Positions 1-7,733 of a DNA stretch of 23,241 nt are shown one piece after another. The translations under genes and the position numbers were made by a program. Below the pieces are notes generated by a model, which saw only the letters and a program-made list of their open reading frames with translations, was not told the DNA's origin and ran no database searches. Positions within the stretch are counted from its first letter, which is position 1. Each line of letters starts with the position of its first letter. This stretch comes from Prevotella sp. CAG:924. GTDB taxonomy: Bacteria; Bacteroidota; Bacteroidia; Bacteroidales; Bacteroidaceae. The stretch lies in contig HF988469.1 in assembly GCA_000431975.1 (NCBI GenBank), forward strand, positions 1 to 23,241, read 5' to 3'.

Positions 1-50
1 AGCCAACTTTTATTGGACAGTAGTGTTGTTTATTCAGAAATCATTTCTAT

Positions 51-845
51 TTATTTTACCATTCCCGGATCGGGCAGGTGCATGCCATACATGGTGAGAT
101 GGTTGTCTTTTGCGTATTTCAGTATGCGGATGCGAGACTCCCTTGCCGCTTTCGGATCCATGTCATAGGTGGGACAATATTCGGGATGCTTGAGCTGAAG
201 GGCTGCGCCATGAATGAGATCGGCGATCACAAGGATGCTGTCTTTCTGGAATAGGGTGTGTCCCGGAGTGTGTCCATAGGCAGCGATCGTCTTTACACCA
301 CCTTGGAGCGTATCGCCGGCCTCAAAGAGATGCAGGTGCTTCTTGTAGGCTTTAAGCACCTCCTTGGCTAGCTTACTATTGTCGTCGTTCATTGCGAGCC
401 ATGCTTCAGCTTCCACACGGTTGACATACAGCTCTGCATTAGGGAAGGTCACGGCTCCATCTTTCAGGAGGCCACCGATGTGGTCATAGTGGAGATGGGA
501 GAGATAGATCAGCCCTATGTCTTCAGGGGACAGCCCCTGCTCTTTCAGTTTGGGGAGGAGCTGGCTGACGGGAGCTCCCAGCCCCGTATCAAGCAGGATG
601 TTCTTTCCTTCCGTCTGCAACAGGAAACAGTTGATGCTTGCCGGCACACCATTTTGTAACCCCAGTGCATTCCAAAGCGAGTCGGGGACGTCCGGATATA
701 ATTTATGCGGTTGCAGCGTAGGTCCCGGCTTGTCCTTGATCCATGTGATAGTGGTGGACTCATTGACGGGCATGACTTTTGGGGGCTTTTGTGCGCAGGC
801 TGTCATCATAACCAGTCCTGTAGCAATGGTAAAAATCTTCCTCAT
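51..845 (-). CDS. Exported metallo-beta-lactamase-fold hydrolase (probable lipoprotein)
   Basis: This gene encodes a metal-dependent hydrolase of the metallo-beta-lactamase fold; the substrate cannot be told from sequence. The zinc motif HLHYDH lies at residues 117-122, the second histidine cluster GHTPGHT at 191-197, the bridging aspartate in ADLIHG at about 209, and the last ligand histidine in GMHLPDPG at about 256, so the metal site looks complete. I start at the ATG at 845 (264 residues) rather than the frame's first ATG at 884, because this gives a clean signal peptide ending in MTAC, a near-consensus lipobox with Cys17. An ATG two codons upstream (851) is equally possible. The protein is therefore probably a periplasmic or outer-membrane lipoprotein. 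It stands alone, 272 bases downstream of the TraB-family gene on the same strand. Family assignment is firm, the start less so. Confidence 0.88.
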   Translation of the reverse strand: MRKIFTIATGLVMMTACAQKPPKVMPVNESTTITWIKDKPGPTLQPHKLYPDVPDSLWNALGLQNGVPASINCFLLQTEGKNILLDTGLGAPVSQLLPKLKEQGLSPEDIGLIYLSHLHYDHIGGLLKDGAVTFPNAELYVNRVEAEAWLAMNDDNSKLAKEVLKAYKKHLHLFEAGDTLQGGVKTIAAYGHTPGHTLFQKDSILVIADLIHGAALQLKHPEYCPTYDMDPKAARESRIRILKYAKDNHLTMYGMHLPDPGMVK

Positions 846-976
846 ATTCATTTCTGTCATTAGTGTGATTCTACTTATTGTCATAAGGATTACGGATTAA
901 CAAGATGTGTCATAGCTTGTCTTTAAAGCATGTACCCTAAAGGAAAACAGACTATGGCCTGTAATGTCTTATAAGG

Positions 977-984
977 CAAAGTTA
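977..984 (-). promoter_or_regulatory. Candidate -7 box TAACTTTG for the MBL-fold gene
   Basis: On the minus strand this reads TAACTTTG, an exact match to the Bacteroidetes TAnnTTTG box. It would give a leader of about 125 bases before the ATG at 845. No TTG is seen at the usual -33 distance, so support is moderate. Confidence 0.35.
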
Positions 985-1054
985 AGAAATTATCATCATA
1001 TGATAGATGATTTCTGTGTTTTTTGATTTTTGAAAGAAAACAAAGTCTGAGAAT

Positions 1055-1084
1055 CCTGTCGTGACGCATTGCTGCCACGACAGG
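1055..1084 (-). terminator. Hairpin downstream of the TraB/GumN-family gene
   Basis: A perfect 9-base-pair stem (CCTGTCGTG with CACGACAGG, loop 1064-1075) starts 33 bases past the stop of the minus-strand gene ending at 1118. The stretch after it on the minus strand is T-rich but interrupted, so it may be a weak terminator or an mRNA-end stabiliser. Confidence 0.5.
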
Positions 1085-1117
1085 CTTTTAAAGGATGTTG
1101 TCGGGCATCTGATAAGG

Positions 1118-2029
1118 TTATCTTACGGCCTCAACGGTATAACCGATGTCTTTCAGAAGTTGAAGGACGCCTTTGGGACCGGGCAGATGTCCTGCGCCGA
1201 CAGCGAAGAATGTAGGCTTGGCTGCCATGATAGCCGGCATTTTCCTGACCCAATCGGCATTGCGGTTGTCGTTGAGTTGTGCCCACTCTTTAGGCGTGGC
1301 GTCGCACGTATTACCCAACTTCTCTTCCATTGCAGCCTTGAGTGCATCGATATCCTGGGCATAGAAAGCCTTGGCCATCTTTTCTACTATTTTCTCATAG
1401 AAATCCATGTTGTCGATCATACACATAAGCTGCTCCACCTGCCGTTGCATGTCATAGCTTTTATAGAGTAGGGCGATCTGGAACGCAACGGTCTCAAGAC
1501 CACCTATGGGCTCATTGTTGTGTTTTGCTTGAGTTTGGAAATACTGGTCGAAGCCGTGCAAAGGATCAAACTCGCCCATGTGCTTCTGCATGAACATGAG
1601 CACCTGTAACTGCGCAGAGAGCGCTGCCGGTGACATCTTGCCCATCTGCGCACTCACCTGTGGATTACTCAGTCCGACACCCATCATCTGTGTGAGTACA
1701 GCGTCGAGCTTTTTATACTGCTCTGCAGAGAGCACTGTTTTCAGTGTCTGTCCATCGGGCAGCATCATGGCGGTCTGCATGACTTTCAGAGAGTCGGGGT
1801 TGAGCATATCGTCGAAAGGTACCTCGCCAAATACCTGGTCTGTGGCTGTAAGTGCGTCTTTCACTCCTGCAATTTTGTCGACGAAAGTCGCGTTGGCCAA
1901 ATGAAAGGTACCAATGATATAGGAAGGTGCCTTAAGATCTTTGCCGGAAATTTTGTATAAAAGTTGGGCACTGGCACTGGTCACTGTGAGTACAGCCAAG
2001 ACGGTGGCTGCGAGTAGTCTTTTGATCAT
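1118..2029 (-). CDS. TraB/GumN family protein, exported
   Basis: A 303-residue protein with a cleavable signal peptide (residues 1-21, ending TSASA before QLLYKI). The two GxxH motifs that define the TraB/GumN/TIKI group are present: GTFH at 40-43 and GAGH at about 278-281, with conserved acidic positions near E69 (in FGEVPFDD) and E179 (in GGLETVAFQ). Characterised TIKI relatives are metal-dependent proteases acting on extracytoplasmic substrates; whether bacterial members are proteases is not established, so activity here is inference. The length, about 300 residues, is normal for the family. It stands alone with its own promoter candidate at 2102-2109 and a downstream hairpin. Confidence 0.88.
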   Translation of the reverse strand: MIKRLLAATVLAVLTVTSASAQLLYKISGKDLKAPSYIIGTFHLANATFVDKIAGVKDALTATDQVFGEVPFDDMLNPDSLKVMQTAMMLPDGQTLKTVLSAEQYKKLDAVLTQMMGVGLSNPQVSAQMGKMSPAALSAQLQVLMFMQKHMGEFDPLHGFDQYFQTQAKHNNEPIGGLETVAFQIALLYKSYDMQRQVEQLMCMIDNMDFYEKIVEKMAKAFYAQDIDALKAAMEEKLGNTCDATPKEWAQLNDNRNADWVRKMPAIMAAKPTFFAVGAGHLPGPKGVLQLLKDIGYTVEAVR

Positions 2030-2101
2030 AATATGTGTATTTGGGTTCGTGTATGAATACCATTATAAGCTATCATTTTGTGAAGGGTAATAGCACTCTT
2101 G

Positions 2102-2109
2102 CAAAATTA
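2102..2109 (-). promoter_or_regulatory. Candidate -7 box TAATTTTG for the TraB/GumN-family gene
   Basis: The minus strand reads TAATTTTG, an exact TAnnTTTG match, about 70 bases upstream of the ATG at 2029 in an AT-rich stretch. A TTG at the -33 distance is not evident. Confidence 0.45.
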
Positions 2110-2198
2110 AATAAAATATATAGAGAATGGTCTCTTCAAGAAAGAAAATAATGCTTCAGACGGCTATTTTAATTAAGCGGTGGTTAATACAAAGTTTG

Positions 2199-2225
2199 TC
2201 CTTATACTTGCGATAAGGATTTTTT
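2199..2225 (+). terminator. Orphan terminator-like hairpin
   Basis: A 7-base-pair stem (TCCTTAT with ATAAGGA, loop ACTTGCG) is followed directly by six T residues. No plus-strand gene lies upstream of it; the nearest gene runs the other way. It may end a short unannotated RNA, or be chance in AT-rich DNA. Confidence 0.35.
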
Positions 2226-2335
2226 AAGAGGTTACTTGCGATATGCCAATAGTTGGAAATGATGTCGTAGATGAGATTATATAGAGCATAATGGCCTTAA
2301 CCCTAATCGTCATTAGACCATATAATCACTTATCT

Positions 2336-2469
2336 TATTGGCTTGTCCGATGCATTCATCCTCTTGCCGTCTCTTCCTTCATTTTGTCTCAACGTGATTC
2401 GATCCCGGCCTTAAAAAGGTGGCAGACGACCCGTCCGGCAATAGAATGAAATACTTCAACTCTCTAATG
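2336..2469 (-). repeat. Diverged intergenic repeat, copy A
   Basis: This stretch matches 13478-13614 along its whole length (134 versus 137 bases). Shared blocks occur in the same order and nearly the same spacing: TATTGGCTTGTCC at the start, GGCAGAC at offset 85 (87 in copy B), and CTCTAATG at the end. Between them the copies differ heavily. The strand is assigned by the reading direction of the short frame in copy B. In copy A the matching minus-strand frame ends in the same DKPI peptide but meets a stop after about 25 codons, so coding is unlikely here. Confidence 0.6.
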
Positions 2470-2873
2470 CCTGATTTGTGGGGTAGTGCAGGAGGTCGAT
2501 CGTCTGCTGTATATAACCATTCTGTCCTTGTTGCTTATAGTCGTCGGATATTATATTCCTGTCTCATATGTTAAGATATTTGTATGGTAGATAATTTCTT
2601 AGCCTAGAGATCATCTGCCATATTTAAAATGAAAAAGTTTAAATTTGTTTATGTCTTTTTCTTTCTGGTATAATATGCTGTCTTGTTTAAAGACAACGAT
2701 TTGACATTTTTGTTGATGCTCTTATGGACATTTCAATCTTTATTGTCGTATACAATAATAAAGAGAGCGACAGACGACTGACTTGAGAAGCGAGATGGGA
2801 TATGTCAAGTAATAGGAATAGATGATCTGGTTAAAAAAATACAAGAAGTGAAAAAAGGTTCAAGAATATTTCG

Positions 2874-2881
2874 TAACTTTG
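2874..2881 (+). promoter_or_regulatory. Candidate -7 box TAACTTTG for the activase gene
   Basis: An exact TAnnTTTG match 68 bases before the ATG at 2950, followed by GCATCC. It is the best-placed promoter box for the large activase gene. The -33 TTG is missing. Confidence 0.52.
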
Positions 2882-2949
2882 CATCCTATTTGGAATCTTA
2901 CCATCGGATGATGGAGAGATGACCATCTATAGGAAAAGGGATAAGACAA

Positions 2950-5900
2950 ATGGACGAAGAAACTTATTTTATTGGTCTCGACGTAGGTTCGACGACCGCA
3001 AAGATCGTGGTATTAGACAGTCAGGACAACATTATTTTCTCAGACTATCAGCGTCATCATGCACAAGTGGGCAGGCTGGTTGCCCAATATTTTGATACCA
3101 TTATTGCCAAGATCGGTAATGTTCCCGTCCGCATCTGCGTGACGGGATCGGTCGGTATGGCTACCGCCGAACAATTGAATGCCACCTTCCTGCAAGAAGT
3201 CGTGGCAGCAACGGTGTATGCCAATACGGCTCATCCCGAGGCTAAGGCATTGATTGACATTGGTGGTGAGGATGCCAAAGTCGTATTCTTCAACGGCCGT
3301 ACGACAGAGTTGCGCATGAATGGCAACTGTGCGGGTGGTACCGGTGCCTTTCTTGACCAGATGGCTGCCCTGATGGGTATCAGCAATGAGCGGCTCAATG
3401 AGCTGGCTCAGCAATCAACCCATCTTTATCCTATGGCTGCCCGTTGTGGCGTTTTTGCCAAGACAGACGTGCAGAATCTGATGGCACGTAATATTCCTGA
3501 GGCTGATATTGCTGCATCCATCTTCCACAGTATTGCAGTCCAGACTGTGACAACCCTTTCCCATGGATGCGACTATGAGCCTCCTATTCTGCTTTGTGGC
3601 GGTCCTCTTACCTTCATGTCCGCATTGCGTCAGGCTTTTGCCCGCTATCTGAAAATGGATGTGGAGAAGGACTTCATAGTTTCTGCTCACTCAAATCTAA
3701 TTCCGGCTATGGGCTGTGCCCTTCGTGCCAAGAAGGATGAGGCTGCCTTCGTGAGTCTCGATGCTCTCCGTGGCCTTGTGAAGAAGGCACCGCTTCGTGT
3801 AGTTACACATTCCGATCTGCAGCCGATCTTTGAATCGGAAGAGGAACACCAGGAGTGGCGCGAGCGTAAGTTGCAGTATGCCACGCCGACAGATGCCTTG
3901 CATGAGGGGCGTGAAGAATTGTTTCTAGGCATCGATTCCGGTTCTACGACGACAAAGATCGTGGCTACGCGCCGTGACGGTACGATAGTCTTCACCCATT
4001 ACACGCTCAATCAGGGCAATCCTATCCGGGCCGTACGAGAGGGCTTACAGCTCTTCCTTCAGCAGGCAAAGGAGCATGAGTCAGAAGTGGAGATCCTCGG
4101 AAGTTGTTCTACAGGTTATGGTGAGGAGCTCATCCGTCAGGCTTTCGATCTGAGCGGAGGTATTATTGAGACGATGGCACATTATCGTGCTGCAGCTCGT
4201 CTGATGCCAGATGTGAGCTTTATCCTTGATATCGGTGGCCAGGATATGAAGGCTATCTTTGTCGACAAAGGAGCCGTAGTACGAATGGAGCTTAACGAGT
4301 CGTGCTCGTCAGGTTGCGGTACGTTCCTTCAGACTTTTGCTGAGGGATTGGGATACAAGGTGCAGGATTTTGCCCAAGTAGCTTGTACGGCTACCGCACC
4401 TTGTGACCTTGGTACGCGTTGTACTGTGTTCATGAACAGTAAGGTGAAGCAGGTGATGCGCGAGGGTGCCACTGTGGCAGACATCTCGGCCGGCCTGTCT
4501 TATTCGGTGGTGAAGAACTGTCTGTATAAGGTTCTGAAGCTTCATGGTAATGATGATCTGGGTGAGCACATGGTTGTTCAAGGTGGTACGATGCGCAACG
4601 ATGCAGTGGTGCGTGCTTTCGAACTGCTGACAGGTCATGAGGTAGCCCGCTCCGACAGACCTGAGTTGATGGGTGCCTATGGCTGTGCATTGCAGGCGAT
4701 GGAAATGGCTGCGAAACCGGTAAGTGACTCTGCACAGCCATCGTGCCATTCTGTTAGCCTGGAGACTTTGGTCAACCAGGGTGGAAGCTATGAGACGAAG
4801 GAGCTGCACTGTAAGGGTTGTGAGAACCAGTGCTATGTGACACGTTATACCTTTACGGGTGGCAATAAATTTTATAGTGGCAACCGTTGTGAGCGTATTT
4901 TCAACAATTATGGCAAGAACCATGTGACGGGTGAGGATATCTATCCTTATAAGTATAAGCGCATCTTCGGCGATGCCGGTCAGGCTGCCGGAGAAGAGAG
5001 TGAGACTGGCAACTGCAAGGGGCAGCCTACGGTCGGTATTCCCCGCGTGCTGGGTATGTATGAGGATTATCCGTTCTGGCAGACACTCTTTACGGAGTGT
5101 GGCATCAGTGTGAAGCTCAGCTCTTGCTCTACGATGAAACACTATGAGCGGGAGTTGCGGACAGTAATGAGCGATAACATCTGTTTCCCTGCCAAGCTTG
5201 TCCACTCGCATGTAGCAGAGTTGGACACGGCCGGTGTAGACCGTATCTTCTTCCCTTATGTGGTGTATGAGCGCAAGGAGGATGATCGTATGGACAACTC
5301 GTTCAATTGTCCTATTGTGGCCGGCTACAGCGATGTGATTCGTAGTGCGATGAATCTGAAGACGCGTCTTGACGCGCCGGCCATCACTTTCGCTTCAGAA
5401 AGGCTTTTGCGCAAGCAGCTCGTTGACTATATGAAGACATGGGGCTTGCCGAAAAATGTCATAGAACCGGCTATTGACAAGGCCATCGCTTCCAAGAAGC
5501 AAATGAACGATGACCTGCGTCACCGCTGTGAGGAGATCTTGGCGGACAGCCGGTCGAACCATCGGTTGACGATCCTGCTGGCCGGTCGTCCTTATCATAC
5601 CGACCCGCTCATCCAACATCGTCTCTCGGGCATGATTGCCTCGATGGGTGTCAATGTGATCAGTGAGGACATAGTGCGCGACGATCATCAGTTGAAGCGT
5701 GGAAAGACCTACCTGGTGGAGCAGTGGGCATATACCAACCGTATCATACAGGCTGCCGAATGGGCTGCTGAAGCAGGCAATGACGTGCAGTTTGTGGAGC
5801 TTACTTCTTTTGGTTGTGGCCCTGACGCCTTTGTTCAGGATGAGGTGCGCGACATCATGCGTCGCCATGGCAAGCCTTTCACCTTGTTGAAGATAGACGA

Positions 5901-7224
5901 TGTGTCGAATACGGGATCGCTTCGCCTGCGTGTGCGCTCGCTTGTAGAGTCGCTCAAGATGAGGAATGTCACAGCTCCGCAGCATGCTTTCACGGAGACG
6001 AAGGTGTTCCACAACGAAGACCGTCGCCGGAAGATCCTAGCACCTTACTTTACGGAATATCTATCCCCGTTGCTTCCGCCGCTATTGAAGTTGGCCGGCT
6101 ATGATTTGGAGATCATGCCGATGAGTGACAAGGAGTCGGCCCGTCTGGGACTGACCTTTGCCAACAATGAGGTGTGCTATCCTGCCACGCTTATCGTCGG
6201 TGATATGATAAAGGCGCTCCGCTCGGGTAAGTACGATCTTGACAATACGGCCTTGGTGATGACACAGACAGGCGGGCAGTGCCGTGCGACGAACTATACG
6301 GCACTTATCAAGCGTGCGCTGGTGGCCAATGGCTTTGACCGAGTGCCGCTGATCACTCTTGGAGTGTCGACTGCCGGTACGGACAATGAGCAGGAAGGGT
6401 TTGATTATCCATGGTTAAAACTGGCCGGTATTACGACGAATACCGTGCTTTTCAGCGATGCGCTGGCTAAGCTCTACTATCCGGCAGTAGTACGCGAAAA
6501 TGCGCCTGGTAAGGCTGACAGGCTGAAACAGAAATATCTTATAATGGCACAGCATGCCATTGAGAATAATGACGCTGGGGCTTTGGTCGATCTTATCAGG
6601 CAGGCAGCCTGTGAGTTTGAGTCGATCATTGTTCCTAAGTCGTGTCCGCAGGTGGGTGTCGTAGGTGAGATCTTCCTGAAGTTCAATCCTTTCAGTCATC
6701 AATTCCTGGGCCAGCAGCTCATCAGTCGTGGCATAGAGGTCGTACCTCCATTGCTTTCTCCTTTCTTCCTCCAAGAATTTGTCAATATGGAGAAGTCGAA
6801 GGAGTTGTGTCTGAGCGATTCGAGGATGCCCAACTTTGTGCTCCATACAATCTATCAGCTCATTGCCCGCAGGCAGCGTAAGTTTAATAAGGCTGGTGCC
6901 CACTTTAGTTATTTCCGTCCGTTTACATCCATCTACGATGATGCCAAGGGTGCGGAAGGCATTGTCAGCTATGCTGCTCAATTTGGTGAAGGATGGTTGT
7001 TACCTGCCGATGTGTCAGCCCTCTATCAGAGTGGCGTGCATAATGTGGTGAGTCTCCAGCCTTTCGGCTGCATAGCCAATCATATTATTTCCAAGGGTAT
7101 CGAGAAACGCCTACACCAGCTTTATCCGGATCTCAATTTGTTGAGTCTTGACTTTGATTCGGGAGTTAGTGAGGTGAATGTCACCAACCGTCTGCTCCTC
7201 TTCCTTGATCAGGTGGCAGTGTAG
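2950..7224 (+). CDS. Double-headed acyl-CoA dehydratase activase (BadF/HgdC-like, with DUF2229-type C-terminal region)
   Basis: This 1424-residue protein joins two activase domains of the ASKHA (actin/Hsp70-like ATPase) fold to a long C-terminal region of the activase-related type. Domain 1 starts with the phosphate loop GLDVGSTTAK (9-18), has IDIGGEDAK (102-110), and carries C127 (NGNCAGGTG) and C166 (AARCGVF). Domain 2 repeats this with GIDSGSTTTK (327-336), LDIGGQDMK, C452 (NESCSSGCG) and C491 (TRCTVF). Both cysteine pairs are 39 residues apart, as for the [4Fe-4S] ligands of HgdC, where two subunits share one cluster; here both halves sit in one chain. A further cluster CKGCENQC (621-628) plus C647 opens the C-terminal region, which has the Cys-containing segments typical of dehydratase-type partners. 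In characterised systems the activase uses ATP to drive one electron into a 2-hydroxyacyl-CoA dehydratase. No such dehydratase is nearby, so the target is unknown. Confidence 0.9.
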   Translation: MDEETYFIGLDVGSTTAKIVVLDSQDNIIFSDYQRHHAQVGRLVAQYFDTIIAKIGNVPVRICVTGSVGMATAEQLNATFLQEVVAATVYANTAHPEAKALIDIGGEDAKVVFFNGRTTELRMNGNCAGGTGAFLDQMAALMGISNERLNELAQQSTHLYPMAARCGVFAKTDVQNLMARNIPEADIAASIFHSIAVQTVTTLSHGCDYEPPILLCGGPLTFMSALRQAFARYLKMDVEKDFIVSAHSNLIPAMGCALRAKKDEAAFVSLDALRGLVKKAPLRVVTHSDLQPIFESEEEHQEWRERKLQYATPTDALHEGREELFLGIDSGSTTTKIVATRRDGTIVFTHYTLNQGNPIRAVREGLQLFLQQAKEHESEVEILGSCSTGYGEELIRQAFDLSGGIIETMAHYRAAARLMPDVSFILDIGGQDMKAIFVDKGAVVRMELNESCSSGCGTFLQTFAEGLGYKVQDFAQVACTATAPCDLGTRCTVFMNSKVKQVMREGATVADISAGLSYSVVKNCLYKVLKLHGNDDLGEHMVVQGGTMRNDAVVRAFELLTGHEVARSDRPELMGAYGCALQAMEMAAKPVSDSAQPSCHSVSLETLVNQGGSYETKELHCKGCENQCYVTRYTFTGGNKFYSGNRCERIFNNYGKNHVTGEDIYPYKYKRIFGDAGQAAGEESETGNCKGQPTVGIPRVLGMYEDYPFWQTLFTECGISVKLSSCSTMKHYERELRTVMSDNICFPAKLVHSHVAELDTAGVDRIFFPYVVYERKEDDRMDNSFNCPIVAGYSDVIRSAMNLKTRLDAPAITFASERLLRKQLVDYMKTWGLPKNVIEPAIDKAIASKKQMNDDLRHRCEEILADSRSNHRLTILLAGRPYHTDPLIQHRLSGMIASMGVNVISEDIVRDDHQLKRGKTYLVEQWAYTNRIIQAAEWAAEAGNDVQFVELTSFGCGPDAFVQDEVRDIMRRHGKPFTLLKIDDVSNTGSLRLRVRSLVESLKMRNVTAPQHAFTETKVFHNEDRRRKILAPYFTEYLSPLLPPLLKLAGYDLEIMPMSDKESARLGLTFANNEVCYPATLIVGDMIKALRSGKYDLDNTALVMTQTGGQCRATNYTALIKRALVANGFDRVPLITLGVSTAGTDNEQEGFDYPWLKLAGITTNTVLFSDALAKLYYPAVVRENAPGKADRLKQKYLIMAQHAIENNDAGALVDLIRQAACEFESIIVPKSCPQVGVVGEIFLKFNPFSHQFLGQQLISRGIEVVPPLLSPFFLQEFVNMEKSKELCLSDSRMPNFVLHTIYQLIARRQRKFNKAGAHFSYFRPFTSIYDDAKGAEGIVSYAAQFGEGWLLPADVSALYQSGVHNVVSLQPFGCIANHIISKGIEKRLHQLYPDLNLLSLDFDSGVSEVNVTNRLLLFLDQVAV

Positions 7225-7246
7225 GAAACGAATGTAACAATATCAT

Positions 7247-7294
7247 TCCGGAACGGAAAAGTCTGATAACGGGCTTCTCTGTTTCGGATTTTTT
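7247..7294 (+). terminator. Intrinsic terminator after the activase gene
   Basis: A stem of about 17 pairs, including several G-T wobbles and one mismatch (7247-7263 with 7271-7288, loop TGATAAC), is followed by six T residues. It begins 23 bases after the stop codon and separates the activase from the next operon. Confidence 0.82.
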
Positions 7295-7347
7295 ATGTTA
7301 TAGGGTTAAAAGAGTAAAAGAAACATGGGCAAATGCCTATTTTTTCG

Positions 7348-7355
7348 TAACTTTG
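7348..7355 (+). promoter_or_regulatory. Candidate -7 box TAACTTTG for the envelope operon
   Basis: An exact TAnnTTTG match whose last base lies only 9 bases before the ATG at 7365. If used, the transcript would start almost at the initiation codon. The preceding sequence TTTTTTCG resembles that before the box at 2874. Confidence 0.5.
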
Positions 7356-7364
7356 CCACCGATT

Positions 7365-7733
7365 ATGGTTCGAACCTTTCACCATCGCTTTACGCTCGGT
7401 GCCTGTTGTGGCATTTTGCTGAGCGTTGCTTGTGCGCTTTATCTCTTTTGGATTAAGTCCATCATTATAGCATTGGTACTAATTGCTGTCGTGGTGGTCA
7501 TGATGGAACGTGTACTTCACTCAGAGTATATAGTGGGCGACGGACTACTACGCATTTATCGTGGACGTTTCGGCAAGTCGCAATCGATCAAGCTTGAGGA
7601 CATTGTGCGATGTACGGTTAAGCGCAGTAATTTCGGTCTTTCGCATTTCCTGCTTTTGGAGACGGTCAAGGGCGAATTTGTCTTGGTGGAACCGGAGAAC
7701 GAGGAAGCATTTATAAAAGCAATTAAGAAATGA
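7365..7733 (+). CDS. Small PH-domain-like membrane protein
   Basis: A 122-residue protein with two adjacent membrane segments (about residues 11-29 and 31-48) and a cytoplasmic beta-rich tail. The tail pattern, Y55-I-V-G-D-G-x-L-x-I followed by IKLEDIVRC (75-83) and a hydrophobic strand LLLETVKGEFVLVEP, looks like the bacterial PH-type domain found in many small membrane proteins, but I rank this as pattern recognition rather than proof. The ATG at 7365 is preferred over an in-frame TTG at 7353, which lies inside the promoter box. Its stop overlaps the start of the next gene by four bases (ATGA), so the two are surely co-translated. The function is unknown; the tight link with a PBP4-type enzyme suggests an envelope role. 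Confidence 0.8.
   Translation: MVRTFHHRFTLGACCGILLSVACALYLFWIKSIIIALVLIAVVVVMMERVLHSEYIVGDGLLRIYRGRFGKSQSIKLEDIVRCTVKRSNFGLSHFLLLETVKGEFVLVEPENEEAFIKAIKK

Larger units (their letters stand above)
2030..2949. other. Gene-free gap of 920 bases
   Basis: I see no credible coding region on either strand. The gap holds the promoter candidate of the minus-strand gene (2102-2109), a terminator-like hairpin on the plus strand (2199-2225), a diverged copy of an intergenic repeat (2336-2469) and the promoter candidate of the activase gene (2874-2881). The remainder, about 2470-2870, is AT-rich and shows nothing I can name. Confidence 0.7.

Noticed and set aside
1..40. CCAACTTTTATTGG short palindrome at the window edge, as might mark the end of a mobile element.
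   Set aside because: The stem is only four pairs, no second end or transposase is visible, and the sequence is cut off by the window.
517..900. 127-codon plus-strand frame opposite the MBL-fold gene.
   Set aside because: It overlaps the signal peptide and N-terminal half of a gene with complete metal motifs; no independent evidence for coding.
2395..2415. GATTCGATCCCGGCC looks like the T-arm of a tRNA.
   Set aside because: No acceptor, D or anticodon arm can be folded around it, and the segment lies inside the diverged repeat, whose other copy lacks the motif.
4309..5211. Long 300-codon frame on the minus strand opposite the activase gene.
   Set aside because: It is antisense to strongly conserved activase domains and its product has the biased composition of a shadow frame, with no recognisable motif.
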